This document shows, piece by piece, positions 45,603 to 56,944 of a stretch of DNA of 64,000 nt. Source of the DNA: Topomyia yanbarensis. Taxonomy: Eukaryota; Arthropoda; Insecta; Diptera; Culicidae. The notes below the pieces were generated by a model, which saw only the letters and a list, made by a program, of their open reading frames with translations, searched no databases and was not told the DNA's origin. Within the stretch, counting starts at the first letter, position 1. Each line of letters starts with the position of its first letter. A program made the position numbers and the translations under genes. The stretch spans positions 4,802,501 through 4,866,500 of the forward strand of contig NC_080671.1 of NCBI RefSeq assembly GCF_030247195.1, given 5' to 3'.

Positions 45603-47224
45603 CAGGGAGTTTGGTTCATGGTTAAGAACCTCTCGAAGGGTGATAGACTGTGATATTTGGAGAAAAAAATTGTTCTACACATACCATCAAATCTCAACCG
45701 TTACAGAGTTCTTGAACTTTTTGTACAAAAAACTTATTTGTCTTAAAATACCTCTAACTTTAAAAGTATATTTTGTATTTTAAATCTTTTAGTTCCATTC
45801 GAAAGGTGAGAAAATTTCCTATCGAATGGTGTTCTTATATCGTTTAGTTAATTTGTTTTAATTATCTTTTAGCTGTAAAGTAGTTAAAAGTTAGTGCTTT
45901 TGAGGAGGTTTTTGCTAATTTTCTCGAAATAATGAAGTATGATTATAGCAATATCCATTATCCAAAAGTTGGGATTTAGGACGATTCATAATTTGTTTTT
46001 GGACTTCATATTCCTATCTCTTTTCATTTCTTTGTAATTTCATTACTATACTTTTCCTGTAACCGACTTGCAAGTGCTTAAAAGACTCTAATCTAAAAAA
46101 ATATGCTTTATATCGTTATTTACAAGATTTCATTGGAAAGCTGAGAAAATTTCCTATCAGTGTATGTACAAATATCTTTTAGTTAAGTGTACTAAATGAT
46201 TTTTTGCTAACGAAATAACTCAAAATTTGTGTTTTTTGGAGAGTTTTTTAATTATTCTAATTATTAATCAACAAAATTTATCGTTACTATTGTTTATTTG
46301 ATGCCCCACAATGTTCTCTATAACTTTTTATTTGACTTTTTGTTTATATCTCTTTTCATTTTGCTGCTATTTAATAGTTAACACAGCATGAGCTCGCCAC
46401 AAATGTAGTTGGTTCGAAATCGTTATTTTTGCATATGAAACGATGTGATAAAAACGATTTTGCGTCGAAACCAAAAGAGATAATTGAATGGAGTCAAAGA
46501 AAGAACTGTAGAACTTGCTGAGATGCATTATTTCGATGGTAATAATGGTGATGTTTATTATTTACTATTTAAAGAAAATTAAAGAAAATGCTAATAATAG
46601 CACTAGCTCTAAACTAATTTACTTTTAAAAAAATACTAAATTCACTTAACTGAAAGGTATTAATACATTTTGCACTGTAAAATTTTCATGGCTTTCGAAT
46701 AAAAAGAAAAAAAGTACAATAAGTGCCATAATTTTTCAATTAGAGCTGGTACTAGTGAAAATGAGATAAAAATATCCAAGTTGAATAACCCGAAATCGTG
46801 AAAATAAGAAAAGGTAAGTGTATCATGTCAAAGAACGAATTAAGCAGCTCATCAAGACTAACAATCTGAATTATTAAAATGATGAGGTTAACTATTAGGA
46901 TTTTCAAGAAATGAACGAAAAATCGTTTAAAATTGTTTAACTTTCAATAAATTACTTTGAAAAGGCTACTTAAACTCCTTAGCTGAAACATATGAGGGCA
47001 TCACTCAATGCAAAATTTTCACCTTCTCAGTGGACCTAAGATATTTGAAATACAAGGTATACTTTTTGAGTTAGAGGTATTTTAAGACAAATAAGTTTTT
47101 TACACAAAAAGTTCAATAACTTTGTAATGGTTGAGATTTGATGGTATGTGTAGAACAATTTTTTTCTCCAAATATGGCAGTCTATCATCCCCGAGAGATT
47201 CTTAACCATGGACCAAACACCCTG
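45603..47224. mobile_element. 1.62 kb long-TIR element with TA duplication
   Basis: It is bounded by TA (45601-45602 and 47225-47226). The left end CAGGGAGTTTGGTTCATGGT and right end ACCATGGACCAAACACCCTG are inverted, and the similarity extends for about 220 bp inwards. The interior is AT-rich with a partial internal duplication (GAGAAAATTTCCTATC at about 45817 and 46144) and no transposase. The TA duplication points to the Tc1/mariner group. Confidence 0.85.
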
Positions 47225-47226
47225 TA

Positions 47227-47345
47227 TATCACAGGAAGAATAGAGTCGTTAGTAAGTGTGCCAATAGTGTTATCATGTAATAAATGGTCTGGGCAGCCGG
47301 CTGCCGAGAATTTGGGAAATTTATCATTTGACGTATTAATACGAC
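47227..47345 (+). repeat. Second copy of block C family, right of the long-TIR insertion
   Basis: GTTATCATG, then CTGGGCAGCCGGCTGCCGAG, then a TTTATC...TTGA tail match 2245-2320. Confidence 0.6.
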
Positions 47346-48883
47346 TTGAATAGCTGATTATGAAGATCATTGCTTTTATTTTATCCTTCTTTAAGTGTTA
47401 ACTTTTTGTAACGAATAAGGTGCCATATTGACCCCGATTTCGAACTCAGTTTTAAGACACATTTTCAACCAAATCTATATGAATTAGTACTTAAACTGTT
47501 TGTTAGAGTATTAATATTCAGTTTCTGGTAAATACTACCGTTTTACATCTGGTTGGTCAGTGGGAATCGGTGCCGAATACAGTAATGTTTGGCCGAATCC
47601 GGCGGTATACTATTGTACCCCCGGAATCGGCATCGGAATCGTAGTCCGGGACATCCAAGATCGGTCGTATCATGTGCAAATTTAATATATACATTCTCAT
47701 TTTTGTTTTGTTTGTGTTTATTATTAGTATTCTGTCGATAAACCTGTGATTTATGATGACGGTTCTGCATACATCTATGGATACCAAACGAAAAACGGTA
47801 ATATTTACCAGAAACTGAAAATTGAAAGGCCAAGTAAGTACTAAAGAAGTATAAAAACATGAATAGTTGACAGCACTGAGTAAAGATATAGATTACAGTT
47901 AATTCAGGCATTATTTCTACAAAAGACAAACCAGTACGAGGAAAAGCAACAAAGAATCTCGAATAAAAATAAAAAATAAGAGTGGAAACGAACTGAGACC
48001 ACAACTAAACAATATCGACTGTTTTCGCGACAGGGACGCGAAAAATTTTTTCCGTTCTGATATGACTGAGGAATATTGATAGCTATAGTCAGCACTCCAC
48101 TCAGACAAGGCCATGCGTCCTCCTCACGCACACCTAATGAGTGTGCGGATTGATTCCTTATATGGTCAAACAAGCATCAAATGAAAATAGAAATTAGTCT
48201 TTTCAGTCCAAAGCAATGTCGGCCCGATTGGCATCACCCGGCGGATACGTCCTCCCTTGCAATACCGATTCACCAGTGGCGCTCGTAAAATAATTCACAA
48301 AATTCTAAAATACGTTCATGCATACTATTTTTACGTGAAGAATTTCACGTGTCTATTGCATTCTATTAATTGTTCTCCCAAATTAAGTAGATATTAAAGT
48401 TATTTTTTTTGTATTACTTTAGGTCTATAATCATTGGGTTTTAATGTAAACAGTTTAGATTCTCGTCTACTAGATGATAAAAAAAATGTTTTCTTATACT
48501 AGTTAATCTAAAAATACTGCACAAACGACTTTTTGCCCTTTATAGAAAGGATATGTAACACTAGTTTACTAAATAAAAATAAAAATCTGAACTTCAATAT
48601 TCGAGCACTATTTCTGATGTAAAATTTCGTGCTGAATCCAAAAATGAGGTCCAAAAAATTTACAGTAGAACAGTTTTCGTGTTACAGTATAAAAATGAAT
48701 TTCACCTGTAAAATAAAAGTGCGTTCAGTAAAATCCAAATTACTTCGGTTGTAGTGCATTGATATGAAATATTACAATGTTAAATTACAGGAAATTGAAT
48801 GCACTTTCGATCGTCAGAACATTTCCGGAAGCATAGACACTATTGGTGTCAATCACTGAGCAGCGGAAGAGGGTTTTGTAAGG
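47346..48883. other. No gene recognised
   Basis: The minus-strand frames at 47543-48004 and 47904-48173 are open for 150 and 89 codons but show no domain or splice signal. The stretch 47560-47650 has repeated CCGGAATCGG-like words. Confidence 0.35.
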
Positions 48884-49263
48884 TCCCAGCTACTACTAAG
48901 GCTCTCTGAAACAACAACCTCGTCTTTCGATTTTACAAATTTTATTGGCTTTCACTGCCACTACCTCCTACTTTCTTATTTCTCTCTAACGCTTTTTCGA
49001 CGGAGCTTCCACTTTCCACCTTTCGCTTCACTATCTACTTCACGGTGTTAGTACACACTGCACAGGACACTATATATCGTAGAACTACATTTTAGTTGTC
49101 TACAGCAACACTTGTGACTGTTTGGTTTGAGTTTTCCCGGGTAAGTGATCGAACGAATCACTTTGATCTTAGAATGAAGTCATGCTGCTATCCCATTGGT
49201 CATTGCCCTCGCCTAGTGCATATAGCGAATATTGCCATCGCTAGTTTGTGACGTTAGACATTT
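48884..49263 (-). repeat. Possible solo LTR
   Basis: On the minus strand it starts TGTCTAACGTCAC and ends GGACCTTACA. A TATATA box (about 49075) lies about 25 bp before CAGTGTGTAC, and AATAAA lies at about 48938. That order (TG, TATA, initiator, polyadenylation signal, CA) is LTR-like. No convincing 5-bp duplication is found, so the call is tentative. Confidence 0.3.
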
Positions 49264-50624
49264 TATTCGCGCTTATCGCCTCCCTCAACCGTCCGCGATG
49301 TCTACCACTACTTCAAGAGGTTTGGAGAAAGGTTAACATTAGACACAAAACAAACATTTCCCGTTTAATAATTATCAAAATTTATGTAGAAACGAATTAA
49401 AATGGGCGTTATTCTCAGCAATCCTACCTACTGATTATAATCTCTGACAAAATAAAGTACATACATGTGATAGCAAAGATAGCCGTGAGATATAAAACGA
49501 TACGCGGCCCCAATTGAGGTTTTCTACGGTTTGCGTATTCAAAGGGTTTGGAATATACAGGTAGGAGATACGGTTCTCATGGTAAAGAAGAACGACTCTG
49601 CTCTTGCCCTGAGGCATGTTGGTAGATTTGAGCAATTCGTTGTAACTTTCCGTAAGCTCGGCTCCTGCCAGTAGAAGATAAAAGCCTGTTCCTAATGACT
49701 TTATTGTTGCTTTCGGAAACTGAAAAAATATATAAGTGAGTATCAAAAAATACATGCTTAAATTTTTTATTTCATGGAAAGCATGAGATATATAACTCCG
49801 CCTTCAGGACAAATGTTTTGAGGATGGCCACCAAGAGATGAGGAAAATCAGACTAGAAGCTTATTGCTCATGCTGGTTATATGTTGGAACAGTGTAGTGA
49901 ACTGAGAGCCGCTGAAAAAGATGATCATGATATAAGGCTTGAGAATTATGGACTACTATTCTAGAGGCAGTGTGATCGTGATGATTGAATGAAAAAACTG
50001 TATGAGTTGGTTGTGCGGAATGGTTGGATTGCCTCATCTGGCTTATCTACAGACTCGACTGAGATAATTATCGAGAAATAACACGCCTCAATATCGCTTA
50101 TAAGATACTCTTCCATGTTCTGTTTAGCAAACTACGCCCATTGGCAGAATATTTCCAGAAATACCCGGATTGTTCGGTCGCTATAAATAGCACTGGTTTA
50201 CGAAAAAAAAAAATGATTTCTTTCCTAACTATGTTTCCGAAATTAATTTTGGACCACTTACAACCCCCGAAAAGAGTTAATATTCTTTTTCCTACTTGCT
50301 ATTTTCTACTTGATTCTCGGAGTTGCTCAGAAGTTTTTGTTCATCTTCATTTTTCTTATAAATCCATTAGAGGTTCACCCAATAGATAGAGATTTTTTAT
50401 TAATTGAAAAAGTAATTTTTGGTGAACATCTAGGTGAGTTCACATATTGTCCTGAAAAATAGATATCATCGAATAAAACTAAAATTTTTTAAAGCAAAAT
50501 AACTTTTTTTAAACCTAAAGCCTACAGTGGAAAATATATATCACAAATAATAGAAATTCATCGACCGACAGCAAAGGCCGTTTAGATTTTTTTAATGCAC
50601 AATTTATTTAATTCATATTTAACG
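49264..50624. other. No gene recognised
   Basis: The minus-strand frame at 49435-49755 (106 codons) contains GTGFYLLLAGAELTESYNEL but no family was recognised. An exon is possible but unsupported. Confidence 0.35.
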
Positions 50625-51499
50625 AAACGTGAACAAACAGTTCGCTTTCAGAATATACTCTCGGCACCAATTCCTGTCACCTCTGGCGTTCCCCCTGGTT
50701 TCCCACTTGGGTCCTCTTCTTTTTATTTTGTACGCAAATGACATTACCTTTACCTTACCTCAAACATCTAAAGGTGCTTATGCAGATGACATGATAGAAA
50801 ATGTCAAAGACGGCTGAAGTATTCCAAATCGCAAAAGTCTTCTCCAACTTAATATAATGAAATGTATCTCAATAAACTTCAGCAGAAAAAATGCGAAATT
50901 ATAGCTCACATTTGTGGAACATAACAATACAACAATTAATAAAGCAAATAGTATGCTGGACTTTATTAAACGTTTCACCTATAATAAGAACCTATAAGCT
51001 ATAAGACCCTAACACAGTAAAATTATTATACAATATATACGTTAGGCCAATTTTGGAATATTGCACCGTAGTATGGAACCCGTATACTGTCATGTACGAA
51101 GAACGCATCGAATCAGCCAAAAAAATTCTTTTGTACGCACTTCGTAAACTAAACTGGACGACATTTCCTCTTCCGTCGTATAAATCACGTTGCATGTTCA
51201 TTAACATACAAACACTCAAAGAACGCCGCGAATTTGCCATGCTTTTCTTTATCAACATTATTTCTCAACGTGTACAATCGGCATCATTACTTTCGCAAAT
51301 AAAATTTTATGTACCTAGCCGTCAACTAAGAACTCGTAATTTAGTCCAAGAACAATCTTTTAGGACAAACTATGCTAAAAATAACCCCGTCAGTAGAATG
51401 ATGCGTCACTATAATAAAAATTGTGAAATAATTGATCTGTCCATGTCTAAAAAACAAATTTGGACTTACCCGTTGAAACAATGTAAACTATATAAGTAA
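50625..51499 (+). pseudogene. CR1/Jockey-superfamily LINE reverse transcriptase, 5'-truncated and broken
   Basis: Visible blocks are SHLGPLLFILYANDITFTLP, the catalytic GAYADDM, then, after a damaged region (50818-51050), MEYCTVVWNPYTVMYEERIE, LKERREFAMLFFINIISQRV and a C-terminal stretch to 51499. The usual GVPQGS motif can still be read as GVPPGFP in another frame, which shows a frameshift at about 50690. It belongs to the same broad clade as LINE A but is a different family. No A tail is seen; a GC-rich minisatellite begins 6 bp after the stop. Confidence 0.82.
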
Positions 51500-51504
51500 T
51501 AGAG

Positions 51505-51765
51505 ATGGTCGGGTTCGGGTTTTTAGACCCGAAACCCGGACCCGACCCGAACCCGACGGGTTTCGGGTCAGGTTCGGGTTCTATAAATCGAAGCTTTTCG
51601 GGTTCGAGTCGGGTTCCGGGTTTTCAAATTTAAAATTCTCGGGCTCGGGTCGGGTCCGGGTTTTTAAAATTTTGAACTTTCGGGCTCGGGTCGGGTTCGG
51701 GTTTTTCGAATTAGAAAATGTCGGGGTCGGGTCGGGTTCGGGTTTTGAACAAAACAACCCAACCA
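51505..51765. repeat. GGGTCGGGTTCGGG minisatellite element
   Basis: Four to five units of about 60 bp, each with TCGGGCTCGGGTCGG and an AT-rich spacer. The first unit is itself inverted (GACCCGAAACCCGGACCCGA). ATGGTCGGGTT at the left faces AACCCAACCAT at the right, which could be the ends of a small DNA transposon. It is not telomeric repeat. Confidence 0.75.
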
Positions 51766-54735
51766 TTTCTTGACGCTGTCTATACACAAAACCCAGTCTC
51801 TTTTTATACTTCGTGATACGAATGGAAGACACATATAACCGTACCAAATGGTAGCACCTTTAAGGCCATCGTAACTCGCGCCGCAAAACAGTAGGAAAAA
51901 GTTAGTTTTTCGAGAAAATAGACGATAAAATTAACTAAAATCCCAAAACAAAAAACATACGTCCCTGCAGAATTTATTCAGCTATCATCTGGTTAAAATT
52001 TTCCGTGAAAATTCTCCCGATTTTCCGAATGCATTACCTTAGACCGGAAAAACTTTTGCCTTTTTTGCATTTCCACGCTAATATCTTCGAAAATAAAGCG
52101 ATGACATACTCTTTTTAGTATTTCAGTGTGTTTCTATTTCTCTCAAGCACACATTGGAACTTTAGTTTGATGGCATTTTCCGACTTTTCCATGAAAATTT
52201 TACGATTTTCCTAATTTCATTCATAACCTATCTGTGCATTGTGCATACGCTCTAATTGATTCAAAAAATATACTGGAGCATTCTACGTAATATTTACATC
52301 TAATGTATATTCAGTTTTCACGAAAAGTCTAAGATTTTCATTGGGAAATTCCATATTTTCCATCGATTGCATATCAAATCGTAAACTCCGCGGATGCTTG
52401 TTTGTATGCGTATACATGAACCGGCAGTAGATGGAAAACACAAATAATAAACGTTAGTAGGCGTTTGCGTTAGTTTCACAAGTTGCAGCATTTCAGGGAT
52501 TACATCTTGACTACGATGTTGCGAACAATGAATAACTAATATTTGTTTTCCATTCAAATATCGGTACTTAGTTGATTGTAACATTAATTTCAACATAATT
52601 ACTGAATTGTGCTGTGCTTTTCATAAATAACATTAGTTTTTTTTTCTGAGTTAGAATATGGTTTTGATATTGGTGTACAATTGATGAAATTTTTGAAGAC
52701 AACGTCCTAAACATGAACAAAACTAATTGAAAGAGATCAAATGTGACGTTGTAAAACATTATACTAACATGATAGCATATTTCGACTGGCTAAAAATCCC
52801 CTTTAGGAATCCGGAAGAAAATCGTGTGAGTCAGTGAGCTAATTTCATATGCAAGTGATCTACCCAAATTTTCCAAATCTATCATATAAATCACACATTA
52901 TGAGAAATTCCAGCATCGTCAAAGAGTTGTGAGTTGGTGTGATATTGCGGACATTGATAAAAAAAAAACATGTTCATAATTTATTTCACTTTTTGGAAAT
53001 CAACCAGAATAGGTTGGCAAAGCTGTATTATTGTGCAATATGATGCCACACTATGCCACCATTTTCTTCTGATACAGAACTCCTATCCCTCACCTTCCCG
53101 CGATGTCAGTTCCTACATTTTGACAGCGGTTGGGGTTGGAGCCTGACTCAGATTTGTTTCGGATGGAAGCGGCATTAGTGACCACGGTGGGATTTGTGGT
53201 CGTATGCTGACAGGGAATGGGAGCAAACGACGCGCGCGGTCTACCCAAGCTAAACTAAGCTAAGCTTTTTGGAAATCAACCACAATAGTTTCTAATGTAC
53301 ACTCGCTAGCCAATAAATAATATAAAACGTTTTTCAGTAAGCATTGCCGTCCTGAGCATAACCAATCAATAGATATTATAAATATTTAGAGGAACTAAGC
53401 ACGGCGAAGTCTGACTATTCATATAACCATTAGATCTTCAATGTCCCAACAATGCTATGTGGCGGTGACACTATACCGATGACCCATAGTGAATTATACT
53501 GCCAACGATCGCACATTTGTCCCATTTTCTATGGAATTCTTATCTTTATGGGAGTGATTTGCGATCATGGTTAGTATATGTGTATATAAAAGCTATTCTG
53601 CTCTACCTAAGTATCAGTGATTTGTAAGTTATGCTACGTAGATTCGCCAACTTTGTTTGAAAAAAGCCATACGATTTTTTTTACTGATAGCGTATAAGTA
53701 CAATACTTCGTATAAAAGGTACTATTTGATATAGCAATTAGATATGTATATGTATTTCAACCTGTGAACATACACTTCGGTGCGCTATGCCCCACTACCG
53801 TGCAACAGATCATAGACATCGTGAAAGAATCAATCAGACGTAAAAGCATAAGATTTCCATAGTGAAAAACAACAATCCGAGAAAAACGTTGTTCAAGATT
53901 TACATTTTCTTTGAGCCAAATGGATGGGACAACCATGGTTTGGTATTTTTTCGATATTTTCTAAACAAACCTGGTAATCTTATTTGTTCATTGTGATTCA
54001 GTGGTGATACAGAATACAATCCAACAGATAACTCATTTTCAACATAAAATTCATATGGGACTCTTATGGTTTTATGGGCAGTAAAGCTCAACGCAAAGAC
54101 ACTATGATATAGGCACCGGTGCCGGTTACAGATGGATTCAAAATAGATCATTTACCTACATTCTCTAAATATGATTTTGTAGTATCAAAGGCTGTGATTT
54201 TTCATTAGGATTTTAAACCGGTTCTACACTGTATCCAACCCATTTTCGGAATTTTGTTCTGATTCTTATATGCGGCAGTAGATTGCACTGGTTTTGCACT
54301 TTCTAGCAAAAGTGGGAATGAAACGCGTCTAGTGGCTTGCTCTACTGCTAGAAAATGCAACACCAGTGCAATCCACTGCCCCGGGCTTTTTCAATGAAAA
54401 ACCCCATTAGTAACCTTTTCTTCCGACATAGAATCATATCTGCATTAAATTCGAGCATTTCGGAATATGGTTTACCGGACCAGCAGTAACTTATCTTCTG
54501 TTCCACCCAGTCTAGGTTATCTATAGATTGCCCTTACCACAAGTCTATGGATACCAAGCAGAATATCTAGTTATAAGAAATGGTTCAGAATGACCGCCAA
54601 TGTCTGATTGATTTGAATTGAGTTATGTGATGACATCTTCCAAGCAAAAGTTTATGAAGTCTAGGATGTCTTCGATTGATTTATTGTAGTTGTGTATCAC
54701 AAATAATAGTTAGTACATTATTAATTGTGGTGCAC
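51766..54735. other. No gene recognised
   Basis: AT-rich. At about 53255-53275 there is a short TAAACTAAGCTAAGC tail after a moderately GC-rich 150 bp, which may be a LINE 3' end but is too short to classify. CAACCNNAATAG words at about 53003 and 53280 are a local repeat. Confidence 0.4.
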
Positions 54736-55440
54736 AACTGGATATTGTTTTGCCTTTCTTATATAGAAAGGTTATGCAATCGGTCGGAATTTCGACTTTC
54801 TAACCGCGGCCCGCAGAGCCGAATCTCTTATACCATTCGACTCAGTTGTTCGAGATCGGTAAAAGTGTGTTTTTTTACTTGGTGGTAAAGCTTTTATGCC
54901 GACCCAGCAAACGTTCGACCATACTACCGATTTCGTCCATCGTGTGTTAGAGCGAGGGACTTTGAACAGAGAAGATAATTCTGAACACTACTCCTCTAAA
55001 CTCCTCCAAGGAGTCCGACATTTGCCTGATCCCCCGGATTCCTAATTGCTAATGCACTTCACATGATTCCAGGTCTAGCTGTTCGCGCTAGATTTCGCTG
55101 GTCTCATAACCGCCATAACAGTCCTGCACGGCATGATATTCTACATGCTCTCCTCCCTACGTTGACCAGTTGGATGCCGTGGTCGATCGAGCGATTCCGG
55201 TTGAAGGGTGGCTTCCGGTACACTGGTGCCCCGACGACCCTATACTGGTGGTTTGTTGTGTTCGGTGCTACTCGGCGTAGTCCCCGACGGTGGAGCTAGC
55301 CTACCTCGGCGGAGAGTTCCTCGACGAAAGAATGTCTCCCGCAACCGTTGACGGACGCGTTATTCTTCTTTCGATGCAGTCCGGCAGAATGCCGATGTCA
55401 GTCCAGCGATTCCGGGTGGAGGATTGCGACCGGTTCACTG
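54736..55440 (-). repeat. Repeat related to the R1-type 3' region, inverted
   Basis: On the minus strand, 55060-55440 has CACCCGGAATCGCTGGA, AGGCTAGCTCCACCGTCGGG and GAGTAGCACCG, which match the tandem units at 58720-59060. A left extension (54736-54900) includes CTTATATAGAAAGGTTATGC. Frames in this stretch are not genes. Confidence 0.6.
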
Positions 55441-55443
55441 GTG

Positions 55444-55498
55444 CGTGTATATGTGTGTGTATATGTGTGTGTATGTATGTATGTATGTATGCATGTGT
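55444..55498. repeat. (GTAT/GTGT)n microsatellite
   Basis: Alternating TATATGTGTGTG blocks, then GTATGTATGTATGTAT. Confidence 0.95.
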
Positions 55499-55504
55499 CA
55501 AACA

Positions 55505-56690
55505 ATCTCACCGATTTTTCTCAGAGATGGCTGGATTGATTTGCAAATACTTAGTCTCAAATGAAAGGTACAACCTTCCTATCGGTTGCTATTGATTTTT
55601 TTTAATTGATCCGACTTCCGGTTCCAGAGTTACGGGTTGAAGAGTACGATCACACAGCAAATTCCCTTATAAACTGGTACCATCATAATGTCCAAATGAT
55701 GCAATACATATTAAAATATGTGCAACATTACTTGGATTTGCGTGTCTAGATCACTAAAGACCCATCGAAGTCGCTTTGACCGCATTGGCCACCTATGACG
55801 GTTCTTGATGCCACCGGGGAACTTCCCAAGTCTCTAAGTTAATGTCATACCTATTTCTCAGCTAATTATTTACCGATATTTCCAAACTTGGTCTCAAATG
55901 AAAGTTACTACGTTCCAATTGAATTTTGAATTGAAAAGTTACAACGCTGCTATTGAATTTCTAATTGAGCCGACATCCGGTTTCAGAATTACAGGGTGAT
56001 GAGTACGAACACACAGTAAATCCCGATTTCAACGTATTCGGCGATGGATGTAAATTTTTTCCAAAAGGCGAAAATTTTTCCAATATGTGACCACAACTGC
56101 TTGGATTTGTAGTTCTAGGTCACTAACAGTCATTCAAAGCCTCTTTGGCCACATTGGCAACCATCGACGGTTCCAAAAGCCGCAGCGGAAGTATTCAAAG
56201 TCAAAATAACAGTTACATCAATTTCTCAGTGATTACCGGACCGATTTGACCAAACTTAATCCCCAATGAACCCCAAAAACTGTTATTAAATTTTATTTCG
56301 ATCCGAATTCCGGTTGCGGTGTTACAGGTTGTGGAATGTGGTCACAGAGAAAACTCCCATTCAAACCGATAGCGCTATGAATGCAAAAAGGATTTTTTTT
56401 CCCTAAAATAGGAGCCAAACATCTTGCATTTGTAGTTCTAGGTTACTGACGGCCCATAGAAATCTTGTTGGCCACATTGACCGCCAAAAACGGTTTTGGA
56501 AGTACGCGGAAAGATGGCCATCTTTCAAAATTAAAAAACTCACATCAGTTTCTCGGAGATGGTTGGAGATTTTCACAAACTTTGGTGAAATGTAAGGTAT
56601 ATTAACCCTATAGACTACTATGAAATTTCAGATATATGGTTTCGGAAAGATAGAATGAATCGTCCGGTCATATAATAAGTTTCCATATAA
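55505..56690 (+). repeat. Satellite array, about 345-bp unit, at least 3.5 units
   Basis: Each unit has a TTTCTCNGAGAT-like start, a CTTAGTCTCAAATGAAAGGT word, TTCCGGTTNNAGAGTTACGG, CACACAGCAAATTCCC and GACGGTTCTTGATGCC. Starts lie near 55510, 55858, 56217 and 56545. The units are strongly diverged from each other. A lone unit is at 38235-38400. Confidence 0.8.
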
Positions 56691-56694
56691 GCCG

Positions 56695-56895
56695 GAAATT
56701 ATTCAATCTGTCTTGAAGTGGTTGTTGTAATTTTAGAGTACATAGGTTGAAAATACAATTATCAATGTCATTAACATGTATATGATTGTCTGGCAGTAAA
56801 TTGTATAAATAATTATTGACTTTTGATGCCCACAGCACATTGATGTAGATTCACCGAGAGAACATCAATGTAAACTGAGTTGAATTTTAGTTTTA
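56695..56895 (-). pseudogene. I/LOA-like LINE reverse transcriptase fragment, inverted, catalytic boxes missing
   Basis: The inverse of this segment matches 60780-60985 (AACTCAGTTTACATTGAT, ATACATGTTAATGACATTGA, TGTACTCTAAAATTACAACA). Read on the minus strand it gives YIDVLS, then NLHQC, VNDIDN and CTLKLQQPLQD. In related LINEs, from memory, the blocks GLPQGS and ADD lie between these; both are absent here and in the other copy. Confidence 0.6.
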
Positions 56896-56944
56896 CGTCT
56901 AAGAACATGGACGCCATTTGTTCTTTTTTGCCAGGCATAGTGCT

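Noticed and set aside
47543..48173. 150- and 89-codon minus-strand frames as exons
   Set aside because: They overlap in different frames, have odd composition (runs of F, Y, N, K) and lack acceptor/donor pairs.
51505..51765. Interstitial telomere repeat
   Set aside because: The unit is GGGTCGGGTTC-like with a 60-bp higher period and not a TTAGG-type telomere unit.
51581..51847. Proline/glutamate-rich minus-strand protein (PEPDPTP repeats)
   Set aside because: It is translation of the GGGTCGGGTT minisatellite.
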